64,000 nt of DNA, taken from the NCBI GenBank assembly GCA_013396525.1, contig VWYX01000212.1:62001-126000 (forward strand). The letters run 5' to 3'. The notes beneath the pieces were generated by a model. It had not been told where the DNA came from and did no database searches. It was given only the letters and a program-made list of their open reading frames with translations. Every line of letters begins with the position of its first letter. The first letter of the stretch is position 1. The translations under genes and the position numbers were made by a program. Of this stretch, positions 21,901 through 30,225 are shown piece by piece. Origin of the DNA: Chaetorhynchus papuensis (taxonomy: Eukaryota > Chordata > Aves > Passeriformes > Rhipiduridae).

Positions 21901-23866
21901 TATGTCTCCAGGATCTGAAACAGTATTTTGGATAGCCTGTAAAAAACTATGATAAAACATTAATTTATACTTTGTTCTAAGTGTTAGTTAGGCTACCACA
22001 AACTCTTTCAATTAGAAAAATGACAATAACAAAGGAAGGACAACAGGAATTCATTGTAGGTTAAAAAAAGAGGTGCCAGACTTCCTTAATTCCATGGGGT
22101 TTGCAATGATTTGTAACAGATAACAGAACCTTTACTTGTAATGCCTAGGCGTGTGAATATTTTGAAATGTAGTACGATCAAATCATTCACAAATTCCACA
22201 AAGTTTTCTCTCCCACTAAAATAGTATCTAAATGGCCAGTTTTTAGAAAGAATACATTTCATACTCCTAGTCCTTTTTCTTAGCTTGAGAGTCAGTTTTC
22301 CTTTGGTTCAAAAACTTGATGTTAGTATTTTACATGCGTATTTATTTGGTTGGAGCAGTTCAAGTGGCTTTCAAAGTTACTCAGAGATAGCAAAGGGAAT
22401 ATATTGTCCTTACTAAATTAAGACTAAATATAATTTATTTTTCAGATTTGTTTACTGTTTAGAATTATAAGCATCTTTACTGTTTCTGAAATTTGTTCTA
22501 TTTGTTCCTATCCAGACTCTTTTTCCGGCGACATTATTCAGTCAGCACTGTTATTTTCTGTGCTTTGGATCCACAGGACAGAAAGTAAGTATGACAAGTA
22601 GTATTTTTAATATGTTATTTGTATTGTTGATCTACCAAAAAAACCCAGCAAACAAACCAAAGCTAACATAGGTTTCATTTTTATTTCTCCATTCTGTGTT
22701 TTTTTACTGTTTTCTTAATGGACAAGGTGGATGAAAGACGGCCTTTCTGCAAAGTAAGTGGAGTCTCTTTTAACTGAATGTTTTAGTTGATCATTAAAGT
22801 GATCAGTTTCTTGGTGTTGTAAACTACTTTTGTCTGAGATGAAGAAGGGAAGGCAGCTGTTCAGAGACAAAAGTCTCTCAGCCCTCTGTAATTAGACTTT
22901 GGTTACTTCATCTACACCTTTGCAAGTTGGGGCCTAATTATGCGATGGGTGGTGGTGGGATGTCTGCAGCCAGAGCTGGCATGGTTTATTTAGATTGCAG
23001 GTCTTTTTGACTGTGGTTTCAGAAGTTAGAGTTTATTTGCCTCTCAGTTTTGTGTTCCACCTGTCCAGCAAGACTTAACACAAGCTTTTCTCACTTAGAC
23101 TGATAGCTTTAAAAAAAATCCCTCCCCCGCTACATAGATGAAAACACTCCTAGTAATATTAGTGTGTGGCATAAATACATTATTACCTGTGGATTGCAAA
23201 GTGTTTTCTGTTGAAGGGAAACGTTGTTGTCACCATTTAATCAAACGAAATAACTTAAAACAGAGAGGCTCAGCATTTGTGTTTCTGGAAAGGAACACAA
23301 ATAAATGGCTTAAATCCTTTCTCCAATACTCTGTCTACCAAGATGTGTGGCCCTCAAAAACCTCTCTTTGGGCAGTCCCTGACACACCACACCACAAGCC
23401 CCCCAAAGTAGGTAAGAGAACAGCAGTATTGAATCAGATTAAATATATCTCCAGGGCCACCAGCATGTCTCTGACAGCAAAACAGTACAGGGTGCCATAT
23501 AAACAGAGTAGAAGGAAGGGGAAGGTCTCCTTTCCTGATTTCTCTTCTGAGCTGGCTGGTCCATCTGGACCACTGTGTTTAGCAGTCACATGGAACCTTG
23601 TCTATCAGAACAGAGAAGTCTGCTTTGTGTGCTTGGTTTCTGCAGTATCTTTTCTGTTTAATGAATTGAGGCAATGCCTATCTGTCAGTTCTCTGACATA
23701 CTGTGATTGCTGCCCTTGCAGAGTGTTTGGGTTCATTGCCAGGAAGCAAGGCAGTGCCACAGACAACGTATGCCACCTCTTTGCAGAGCATGATCCAGAA
23801 CAACCTGCCAGTGCCATTGTGAACTTTGTATCAAAGGTCATGATTGGATCCCAGAAGAAGATCTGA
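740..23866 (+). CDS. TNS3: Tensin-3, C-terminal part (spliced, 11 exons; 5' end outside window)
   Basis: Tensin-3 is a cytoplasmic focal-adhesion adaptor linking integrins, actin and phosphotyrosine signalling. Joining 740-911, 3236-3882, 4499-4585, 8582-8710, 10979-11074, 14863-14940, 16610-16687, 21379-21547, 22516-22584, 22727-22753 and 23722-23866 gives one open frame of 565 residues ending in TGA at 23864. Residues 1-291 are a Ser/Pro-rich linker. Residues 292 to about 403 are an SH2 domain, starting FWYKP, with FIVRDS carrying the phosphotyrosine-binding Arg318. Residues about 430-560 are a PTB domain, starting CNVWYLNSVEM. The tail KVMIGSQKKI and the linker block GFSSPHSGSTISIPFPNVLPDF resemble TNS3 more than TNS1, TNS2 or TNS4, as I remember those proteins. 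The N-terminal phosphatase-like and C2 domains must lie upstream of the window. All introns are GT-AG. No frameshift or premature stop is present, so the gene looks functional. The paralogue call rests on memory, not on a search. Confidence 0.95.
912..3235 (+). other. TNS3 intron (2.3 kb)
   Basis: AT-rich sequence with no gene. An ancient repeat relic is suspected at 1430-1545; nothing else is recognised. Confidence 0.7.
1430..1545 (+). repeat. Ancient amniote SINE/LINE relic (MIR-like)
   Basis: The run from AGAGCTCTGGACAAGAGC through CTAAAGGAGCTTACAGC to GGCAAGAAACAG resembles an old amniote interspersed repeat carrying an AGAGCTTACAGTCTAA core. It is highly decayed and was identified by memory of the core only. 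Confidence 0.35.
3236..3882 (+). CDS. TNS3: TNS3 exon: large Ser/Pro-rich linker exon
   Basis: At 647 nt this is the largest exon here. It lies between a T-rich acceptor (GACAG at 3231-3235) and the donor GTAGGT at 3883. It encodes residues 59-273, a low-complexity Ser/Thr/Pro-rich linker likely to be disordered and phosphorylated. Near its end is GFSSPHSGSTISIPFPNVLP, a segment I recognise from TNS3 just ahead of the SH2 domain. The open frame runs on into the intron to 3929, but the donor and the next exon fix the true end at 3882. Confidence 0.93.
4499..4585 (+). CDS. TNS3: TNS3 exon: start of SH2 domain
   Basis: The acceptor is TTTCACAG and the donor GTATAT. It encodes residues 275-302, ending in FWYKPDISREQ, the conserved entry to the tensin SH2 domain. 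It is 87 nt with phase-1 introns on both sides, so skipping it would keep the frame. Confidence 0.95.
5145..5668 (+). mobile_element. CR1 LINE, 3' end, sense
   Basis: It runs from the CR1 end-of-ORF2 block (GCACCTGGAGTACTGCATC) through GAGAAGGG, GGAACAGCCTGCCCAGAG and AGGTTGGATGTGGCTC to the tail CATGATTCTATGA. CR1 elements are 5'-truncated non-LTR retrotransposons; this copy is about 520 bp and decayed, and lies in a TNS3 intron. Confidence 0.88.
5831..6747 (-). mobile_element. Solitary ERV LTR, antisense to TNS3
   Basis: About 0.9 kb, more G/C-rich than its flanks. On the - strand it begins near TGTTACAGTTTCATGGCTG and shows an AATAAA near the other end (TTTATT at about 5853). A GA-rich tract (5871-5905) lies just inside the U5 side. 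No gag/pol coding remains, so this is probably a solo LTR. The borders are estimated and I saw no clean target-site duplication. Family is unknown; it recalls avian ERVL LTRs. Confidence 0.6.
8582..8710 (+). CDS. TNS3: TNS3 exon: SH2 core with phosphotyrosine-binding Arg
   Basis: It encodes residues 304-345, including GSFIVRDSHSFRGAYGLAMK. Within FIVRDS the Arg is the SH2 beta-B5 residue that contacts phosphotyrosine, so the domain should be binding-competent. It has a CTTGCAG acceptor and a GTACCT donor. At 129 nt it is symmetric phase 1. Confidence 0.96.
8711..10978 (+). other. TNS3 intron (2.3 kb)
   Basis: AT-rich sequence; no exon, repeat or RNA gene recognised. Confidence 0.75.
10979..11074 (+). 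CDS. TNS3: TNS3 exon: SH2 domain, middle
   Basis: It encodes GDLSNELVRHFLIECTQKG to NEPYF, the second half of the SH2 fold, which includes the HFLIE strand. The acceptor is CAACACAG and the donor GTAAGT, a consensus site. The exon is 96 nt and symmetric phase 1. Confidence 0.96.
11690..12157 (+). mobile_element. LTR-like repeat, copy 1 of a family also at 36105
   Basis: It aligns by eye with 36105-36755. Shared words include AACAAAGGGC, ATCTGGGATTCTGCTA (versus CTTCTGGGACTCTGCTA), GTCTGAC, and the shared end TGGTCAGACA...AAGTTTCCTTAAC. Copy 1 lacks or has lost about 180 bp present in copy 2 (36280-36470). No coding sequence is evident. It is probably an LTR of an endogenous retrovirus; the orientation relative to transcription is a guess. 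Confidence 0.6.
12190..12675 (-). mobile_element. ERV LTR fragment, antisense
   Basis: C/T-rich in the + reading, with CTCCTTCTCCTCCTCTGTCC, GGTGCCCTGCAGTGGG and a terminal block CTATTACAGGCC...CACATACACCAAATACAC. These recall the U3 edge of the LTR type at 62.8-63.9 kb (ACTAAAACCTGGCCATGCAAA). It is decayed and the borders are approximate. Confidence 0.45.
12735..13040 (-). mobile_element. ERV LTR fragment, antisense
   Basis: The block GTATCCGAC...AGAAACAGAGAAGGGTCTTTT resembles 49430-49470 (GTATCCAGG...AGACAGAGAGGGGTCTCTTT), suggesting the same R/U5 type. GACCCAGAGCACGTGAC follows. No coding sequence is seen and the borders are approximate. Confidence 0.45.
13229..13901 (-). mobile_element. 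Solitary ERV LTR (TGTGCTGG...CACA), antisense
   Basis: In the + reading it starts TGTGCTGGTTTGA and ends TACACCTCACA, giving TG...CA ends. AGTTTAATAAAAAAGATTAC and a set of GTGGTGG...GCAGTC blocks at 13400-13480 are typical of a common avian ERVL-type LTR. It is about 670 bp with no internal coding region. I did not find a convincing target-site duplication. Confidence 0.65.
13915..13995 (+). repeat. MIR-like ancient SINE relic
   Basis: CCTCAAAACTGC...AAGTAGGTGAACAGGCACTATTAC...GGTAAGACAGTGAAGGACTAA follows the layout of the MIR core (CCTCA, TAGGT, CTATTA, then a gaggaaactgag-like block). It abuts an LTR and identity is low. Confidence 0.35.
13996..14862 (+). other. TNS3 intron remainder
   Basis: AT-rich sequence with no recognised element, up to the exon acceptor. 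Confidence 0.6.
14863..14940 (+). CDS. TNS3: TNS3 exon: end of SH2 domain
   Basis: It encodes SLTALVYQHSITPLALPCKL and LIPDR, the C-terminal helix and strand of the tensin SH2 domain. The acceptor is TGACTGCAG and the donor GTATGC. The exon is 78 nt and symmetric phase 1. Confidence 0.96.
14941..16609 (+). other. TNS3 intron (1.7 kb)
   Basis: Nothing recognised apart from scattered AT-rich runs. Confidence 0.7.
16610..16687 (+). CDS. TNS3: TNS3 exon: SH2-PTB linker
   Basis: It encodes PLEEIAETSPQTAANSAAEL and LKQGA, the short linker between the SH2 and PTB domains. The donor could be misplaced because GTGCAGGT offers two GTs. Only the cut at 16687/16688 restores GCT (Ala) and the frame of the next exon, ACNVWYL. 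Without splicing, the frame would run five more residues (GLLNF) to a stop at 16702-16704. Confidence 0.95.
17640..18262 (+). mobile_element. Solitary ERV LTR in sense orientation within TNS3
   Basis: It runs about TGACATTATG to CAAACTGGCACA. AATAAA lies at 18129-18134, followed by a T/C-rich stretch and GGTGGGGGGAGGGGTGAT, an arrangement typical of the R/U5 part of a common songbird-type ERVL LTR. A T-rich block (17886-17936) lies in U3. No internal coding sequence is present. The left border is estimated. Confidence 0.62.
18129..18134 (+). terminator. LTR poly(A) signal in the sense strand of TNS3
   Basis: AATAAA is followed by TAGTTTTTATCTCTTTCAC, a T-rich downstream region. It lies in the 4.7-kb intron between the SH2-PTB linker exon and the first PTB exon, so it could end a TNS3 transcript early. 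Confidence 0.4.
21379..21547 (+). CDS. TNS3: TNS3 exon: start of PTB domain
   Basis: It encodes CNVWYLNSVEMESLTGYQAI and continues to GITLTDNQR, the first strands and helix of the tensin PTB domain, which binds NPxY motifs of beta-integrin tails. It is entered in phase 1 and left in phase 2, so skipping it would shift the frame. The acceptor is CATTACAG and the donor GTAAGC. Confidence 0.96.
21548..22515 (+). other. TNS3 intron (1.0 kb)
   Basis: AT-rich sequence; no element recognised. Confidence 0.7.
22516..22584 (+). CDS. TNS3: TNS3 exon: PTB domain
   Basis: It encodes LFFRRHYSVSTVIFCALDPQ and DR, central PTB strands. The exon is 69 nt, phase 2 on both sides, with acceptor TATCCAG and donor GTAAGT. 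Confidence 0.95.
22727..22753 (+). CDS. TNS3: TNS3 27-nt microexon in PTB domain
   Basis: It encodes KWMKDGLSA with the flanking split Lys codons. The acceptor GACAAG|G is weak, set behind a T-rich tract at 22699-22714, while the donor GTAAGT is consensus. The peptide is needed to join DPQDR to KVFGFIARKQ as in other tensin-3 proteins, so the exon is real although tiny. It is symmetric (phase 2), so omission would delete nine residues in frame. Confidence 0.9.
22754..23721 (+). other. TNS3 last intron (1.0 kb)
   Basis: It includes an open frame in phase with the last exon, which is not coding. The stretch 23165-23275 (GTGGATTGCAAAG, TTGTCACCATTTAATC, CAGAGAGGCTCAG) weakly recalls an ancient MIR-like repeat. 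Confidence 0.5.
23722..23866 (+). CDS. TNS3: TNS3 last coding exon: end of PTB domain and stop
   Basis: It encodes VFGFIARKQGSATDNVCHLF and then AEHDPEQPASAIVNFVSKVM and IGSQKKI, followed by TGA at 23864-23866. The acceptor is CCCTTGCAG. The HLFAEHDPEQPASAIV block is a hallmark of the tensin C-terminus. The open frame upstream to 23138 is intronic. Confidence 0.96.
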
Positions 23867-26245
23867 TGCCTTTCCATCCTTGATTCTGAGCTCTTCGCTG
23901 ACTTCACCACAGGAAATCACTGTGAGAGGGAGAAAGGCTATTCAGCGACAATATCTGAATATTGTCATTCCCAATAAGGAAAGCAGAGGATGATCTGTGT
24001 ATTGTGTTTGCAAGAGCACAGGCTTTTATTTCAGGATGCCTCACAAAGCATTATTTCTTTGTTTTTATATCAGAGGACAAAACAAAAGAAGCTGGGTGCC
24101 ACCCAAACCCGTGTAGCCATTACCTGAATGAAGCATAAATGAAGAACTTTTCTCCTGATGGGTTTCTAATGTATCTTCACATGCTGTTTCTCCTAATTTA
24201 TTAGAGCAGAAATACTTACTAGATTGTGCTACTTTCTTGTTCAGAAAATGTTTTGTAAAATCTCCACAAAGGCACTTGCCATGGTTGCATCAATGGTAGT
24301 TGTAGGCCTTGCAAACATGCTTTTAGGAGAATGATCATCTGAGGAAGACTACTTGCTCTTCCCTATGTCTTTGTGATCAGTGATGAGAACTGAATGGAGA
24401 AAGGGGAAGATATATGTGAAGAGAAGGTTTGTGCAAGTTGATTTCTGGTAAGAAAGGAGTGGCAGTGTGGAATATTCAGGCAGATTGCTCTGTATTTAGT
24501 GTTAAGAAGGCTGAGCTATTTTAGTTTGAAAGTTTTTCAATAGAGCAGAAGTGTCAGAACAAAAAAAAGGTGTGAAAATCTGTTCTGTAAGTAGGGGGGT
24601 TTTGTATTTTTTTTATACAGAGAACTAAGCAGGGAAGATTAAGCATTTTAGTAATTACAGGATAAAAATGAGGGAAAAGCAAAGGGGAAGATTGTATAAT
24701 TTATACATTTTTACCTGTGAGAGATTGTGTAGTGGATCTCAGATCTTGGTGTGCCATAGAGATAATTCTTAAACTAGACGACTGTTGAGCTTTGCCTCCT
24801 TAGCTCTATTTTTTGTAAGTAAATGTGTGTGTAGCCTGTGCCTTGCTGGAGACAATAGTCTGGTATTTTGTCTTTTGTCCTACAGTGACAAGACACTTCC
24901 CATTTTCCATCTCTGCAATACTGTTTTATTCCCCTACATAACACGTAATTATATTTATGGATTCTTTTACCCCATTATTTTGCTGGAGTTTTGAGGATTT
25001 TTTAACTTTTTTTTTTATATCTGTAGGAACTATATTTGATTTGTTATTCCTTGAGTTAGGGAATTTGAAAGTGAATGGAATTTATTTTGTTACTCTGTCC
25101 GATTTCTTGAGAGCATTTATGTCGTGATTTCTACATCCATCACACTCGTACATATCTCTTTATCTTTCTTAACACATTGATATTTGAAATGCATAAGGAA
25201 GTGCTGCTTAGCTTTACAGAAAATTGATGCAGTAGGTTACAGTGGAAGCCTGCACAAGGAGAATAAGCCACTGAGATCTACTGTGTAGCTCCCATTCCCT
25301 CAAAAAGAGCAATACTAGACCCCCTGTATGAGAACTGATGGTTATGATGCAACTTTAGTGTGGCAAGTGTTGAAAAATTTCATTGCTTCTATTTCTTTCA
25401 TGTGTGGCTGTCAACATTATATTAATAACCTAAGGAATAAAATAACATGCTGCATTTTGCATATTGATACGTGAGCCACTTTACGCACTTGTAGATTTTA
25501 ATCCTTTTATCCATCAATTTGAACTACATTTGTCCTGTATAAAATATGGAGTTTTTTTAACAGCTCTCTTTGTATTTCCTGAAGTATTAGGGCCATGTTA
25601 AACCTTATTCAGTGACCATAGCTGAAGTGTTACCAAATTATTTGTGTAACTATCAATTTTGTGTAAATAACTTTATGCTTTTTAAAAGGAAGGTGGTGAG
25701 GAAGAGAGAGAGAGGAAGTTACTGAATTTTAATGTATTTGGATGAGGAAGTGCTTTATTAGTAGGAGTGGGCATTGGATGTCTGTAGAAGGGTGAAGCAA
25801 TCCAAAGTGTGGTAGCTACCATTGAAGCAACAAAGGCAAGTACTTCTGATTTGTAACATATAATTCTGTTCTTTTGGCACAGAGGTATACTACTTAAACA
25901 GTGTTTATGTACCATCCAAAAAAAGATTGCAGTTCTTACTTCTAGGAGTTTTGCTTCTTTTATAAAATGTGAGAAGAAGTTTTCTTTTAAGATTCTTTTG
26001 GTGTACAAAGATTCCAGTTGCCTAATCTCATCACCCAGTGGAAGCCCAGAGAATTTGTTCAGCTGACATCTCAAGTAAACTTGAGTCTCAATCAGATTTT
26101 AATCTGGTGTGTTGTGAGCATTGAAACGAGGAGGATTTTTTTACTATATTTTTCCACTTCCGTAGATAATAAATTTTAGTGTGTTTTCTTAGACATTAAG
26201 TGTTGGCCTTTGGGCTGAAAATAAAATGTCTTTTTTTTTCCTGTG
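23867..26245 (+). other. TNS3: TNS3 3' untranslated region (end estimated)
   Basis: About 2.4 kb of AT-rich DNA follows the stop with no recognised repeat. AATAAA occurs at 25436-25441, 26168-26173 and 26220-26225. The last is followed by a T run and a GT-rich stretch (26227-26250), typical of a cleavage site. The choice among the three is inference; alternative ends are possible. Confidence 0.45.
26220..26225 (+). terminator. Candidate TNS3 poly(A) signal (distal)
   Basis: AATAAA followed within 10-30 bases by a T run and TGTGTATTG, a good downstream GU-rich element. A second AATAAA lies 52 bases upstream at 26168. Confidence 0.4.
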
Positions 26246-28745
26246 TATTGTCATTTCCATTTAGGACCTAATTTTTTATTCCTTGTGCTTTCTCAAGGTC
26301 TGCTGAATTCAGAAGCATGAGGGATTGCATGCTGACACTCCTGGTAATATTTTCTGGGAGTTTAGCTCTACTTGCTAAGTGGGAGAAAAGAAGTTACCCT
26401 GTTTCTAAGGGAGATTTTCTATTTTGCATTCCTTTGGATGGTATATTGCCATGTGCGTTTGCTTTTTAATGAATTAAAATTGCACAAAGCAAGATAGTTC
26501 AGTATGTACCATTATGTAGTCTGTGTAGAAAAATATTCATGAAACTTACATGTTCATAGCAAATACAAGACTAATCTTTATATAGCACTTTCTTTCAAGA
26601 TTTCTGGTAGACGTGTATATGCAATTTCGTAACTAATGGCAGCAATTTGATACATATATTTAGCCAGACTCCTGTTAATGTGGTTAGTAAATATATTATT
26701 ATAATCATACATTGTTAAACTAAAGAAATGCTAAAAGCCATGTTTTTAATTAAATGCTTTCACTGTATCCAGTATTTAATGTTTCTTTCTTGGTTTTTCC
26801 TACTACTGAAAATTTTCAGTTTTTTCTTGAAACTGTAACGAAGCATCTAAAGGTCTTCAGTCTACAAATTCTTTGTATAGTCATCTTCTCTGCTATTCAG
26901 ATACCACCTCTTTCATATTATAATAAAACTACAAATGTGAAAGTCCACCACACAATTGTCACAGGGCAGTCTGTTCTGAATGAAAGTTACCATCTGGCAC
27001 TTGAAATCAACTAATAAGCAAAACCTTCTTCATGAATTAAGAATAATTTGGGTGCTGGGGTTCAGTTTTAAGAAACATTTGAGATTTCTTTCAAGGACTT
27101 CACATGAACCTGTGTTAGTGGTTCAAGTCATTTAAAGCATATGATTTTCCTAGTTAATTTGTGGTTATAATGGTATAAAAGTATCTAGTGCCTGCATTGC
27201 ATAATTCAGTGTAAGAAGGAAGAATATGATACCATCTTCTGAGATACTAAGCCCATTTAACTGTGCCTCCACAGCATTACGGGAAAACCTTTTAAGCTTT
27301 CCGGAGGGGGTGAGAAATTTAACCCCTGGTTGAAATAGGTACAGAATCAGTGCGTCAGACACACAGTGAAGGTTGAGTTATATACATGCTTTATCAGGAT
27401 TATTTCCGAGACTGATAAGCTCTGGTATGTCATGCCAATGCCTTTTTTATGAGGCATACACTGGCAGGAATTTTTTATTCATTGTGCTGACTGTCATTCA
27501 TCGCTACAGGCCGTTGTGAGGTTTATGCATGGGTGTAAAGTGACAGTTATTCATTAAATGTATTCATCTTTTATTAGAATGAATTATAATGTGGAACAGA
27601 TGACAAGGATGCAATAGTAAAATGGGTCTTCTGTGTCAAGAGTCCCGTCTCTCCTGTTAAACTCTTGTCCTTGAACCTGGATGCCATTGTGTACATGGGC
27701 TGCTGTTGGGTGCATTTTAAGGCTGCTCTACAGTCTCTTTGCTCCAGTGGAAGAAAAACTGCTTTCAGTATTCATCCTAGGTATATTCACAACTAGTTTA
27801 TATGCAGTTGTTCTTATGCCAGTATTCTCTTAGTATGAATAACTGTTTGCTCTTTGAGATATTCATAGCAAGAGATCTGCTCCCCCTTGTGTCCATCAGT
27901 CTTCTTTTGGCAAGGCTAAATAAGTCATCACTTGGCCTTTACGTGTTTCAGTCTTTGAAAGGCTGTTCTTTGTCAGTTATATAATTTCTTTGGAGAGACC
28001 TTTAAGTCTACAGCCAGACTCTTAAAAAAAGGGGCAGGAGCTGCTGCCTTGTAATTTTTTAAATGTTTATATTAGAAAACTCTTGGAGCAAGAAAACTTG
28101 GCCCACCAGATAGGCTGAGTAAATCCCTCATCTCCTTCTGCTGTTGATACCTAGCATAAAGGTTACAGCAGTGTAAACTGTATCAGGCAGTGTGGACAAA
28201 GGAAATTACAAGGGCAAATAGCTAAAGAAGTTCTTAAAAACCAAAGTCAGAAACAGGAAGCTTTCAGGAATGTAGGAAACTGAGAAGACTTCTGCAGTTA
28301 GTGGTGGATTTGATTTACAACCCTGGAAGAAACTTGGTCTGGCATAATTGACAGAGATTTATGGTCTTTAAGCAGGAGAATGACAAACCTATGTTTCTAT
28401 AGTTTAGGTGTTATGGTGAAGGTTTTTAAGTATAATAATGTGATTTTATAGTTCAAGTTAAGAATCTACATGTTATAATAGAAGTACATGGGGGTACGTG
28501 ACATGACAGGTTATTGGTTAAGAAACCCCTGCACTGCGATTGAAAGATTTACAGGTCAGCAAGTCAAAACAAAGTTTCATTTTAAGTGCCTATTGGATTA
28601 GAAAGTTATAAAATGCCAAGTAACCCTGAATCTTGTGACTATTCTGCCATTATGGTGGTGTGTTACTTAGACTCTTATGCCTTGAGACGGATGTTTTGTT
28701 TGTTATTTTGAGTAATAAACCAACTATAATTGCTTATAGTCCCAT
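26246..28745. other. Intergenic, AT-rich, nothing recognised
   Basis: No long open frame, repeat or RNA gene is recognised. It follows the likely TNS3 3' end. Confidence 0.6.
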
Positions 28746-28749
28746 CTCT

Positions 28750-29060
28750 TTAATTAAGAAGTCCGAGTGAAGGAGTGCTGAGAAAAGGCATTCCAGAGAT
28801 GAGATTTATTGAGCTTACAATTGTAAGCCAGGATTTATTGAGTATCCAAGTGGTGCAGGGAGCTTACAAGCGGTGCACTGTGGGGCATACACAGGAGACT
28901 TAGCACATCTGGCAAACTACCAAGAGGGCAAAGGGGAGCCTTTTAGAGAATTAAAGGATCTTGCTGAATAACTGACAAGAAATTTGCATTACATGTCACT
29001 ACAGGGGATATCAAACTGGAACTGTTCCCTTCCTTTGAAGACATTTAGTATCTCATAAAG
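28750..29060 (-). mobile_element. ERV LTR fragment, antisense
   Basis: GATTTATTGAG occurs twice (28803 and 28833), giving two AATAAATC on the - strand. Then GGTGCAGGGAGCTTACAAGC, GCACTGTGGGGCATACACAG and GAGGGCAAAGGGGAGCC follow, in the style of an avian LTR R/U5 region read backwards. A perfect 16-bp palindrome lies at 28813-28828. Confidence 0.45.
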
Positions 29061-29098
29061 TACAAATGTTTGAACCAATTTTAATGTTTTAATATTTG

Positions 29099-29800
29099 CA
29101 GAATCACAGGGTGGTTGAGTGGAAGGGAGCTAAGGAGATCATCTAGTCCAACTCCATTGTTTAAAGAGGGACATCTAGAGCCATTTGCCCTAACAACTTG
29201 AATTCACCAGGGGTAGAATTTCCACAGTCTCCCTGGTCAATCCGTGGTAGGTCTTAGTCACCCTCACAGAGTTTCCTGATATTCAGAGGTAACCTCCCGA
29301 GTTTCAGTTTGTGCAAATCACCTCTTGTCCTGTTAGGGGGCACCACTGGAAAGAGCCTGGCACCCTCCTTGTATTTATACACATTGATGAGCTCCCCCTT
29401 TTTTACCAGGCTGCACAGCTTCCTCAGCCTCAGTTTTGTGTCTGACAAACTCACTGAGGATACACTCTGCCTGATCATCCACTCAGATTAACATGTGATA
29501 AAGGACTGGACCCAGTATGGAGCCCTGGGGTAGACTACTAGTTACTGGCCTCCAACTAAACCTTGCACTGCTCATCAGCACTGTCAATGCCCACCTATGC
29601 AGGCAGTTTCCAATTCACTTAACTGTCTGCTCATCTAGCCCCTACGTCAACAGCTTATCTATGAGGGTGTTATCCAAGACAGCGTTAAAGGCCATACTGA
29701 AGTCCAGGAAGAAAATATCTACCACTTTCCCTTGAGCCAAGATAGTAATTTCATCACAGATGGTTGATCAACGATGACTTCCCCTTAATGAAGCCATGCT
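29099..29800 (-). mobile_element. CR1 LINE 3' end, reverse orientation
   Basis: It starts AGAATCACAGGGTGGTTGAG...GATCATCTAGTCCAACTCC, the reverse complement of a CR1 3' terminus. It continues through CCTGTTAGGGGGCACC, GGAGCCCTGGGGTAGACTAC and AAGTCCAGGAAGAAAATATC, typical of a CR1 3' UTR/ORF2 end. It is about 700 bp and 5'-truncated near 29800, where a second CR1 begins in the opposite sense. Confidence 0.85.
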
Positions 29801-29804
29801 GACT

Positions 29805-30225
29805 CCATGGAGATGGCCAGAGGGCTGAAGCACTTCCCCTATGAAGACAGGCTGAGGGATTTTGGATTGTTTAGTCTAATGAAGTGAAGGCTCCAGGGAG
29901 ACCACAGCCTTCCAGTACTTAAGGCCTACAGCAGAGATGAGGAGGGACTCTTTATCAGGCAGTGTAGCGATAGATGATGGGTAGAAGAGTAATGGTTTTA
30001 AACAGAGGGTAAGTTTAGAAGAGGAAGTTCTTTAAGTCAGAGGGTGATGAGGCACTGGAACAGGTTGCCCAGAGAAGCTGTGGACGTCCCATCCCTGGAA
30101 GTGTTCAAGGCCAGGTTGGATTGGGCTTTGAGCAACCTGATCTAGTGGAAGGTCTTTCCTGCCCATCCGAAGATCTTTAAGATCCTTTCCAACACAAACC
30201 ATTCTATGATCTATGATTCTGTGAC
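29805..30225 (+). mobile_element. CR1 LINE 3' end, sense
   Basis: AGGCTGAGGGATTTTGGATTG, GGCACTGGAACAGGTTGCCC, GTCCCATCCCTGGAAGTG and AAGGCCAGGTTGGATTGGGC run to the tail CCATTCTATGATCTATGATT. It abuts the reverse CR1, so the two are arranged head to head with tails outward. Confidence 0.88.

Noticed and set aside
23138..23866. 242-codon open frame ending at the TNS3 stop
   Set aside because: Only the part from 23722 is exon. The rest is intron that happens to stay open; the acceptor CCCTTGCAG and homology fix the exon start.
28813..28828. Perfect 16-bp palindrome GCTTACAATTGTAAGC
   Set aside because: It lies in an LTR fragment and is short; not treated as a separate regulatory site.
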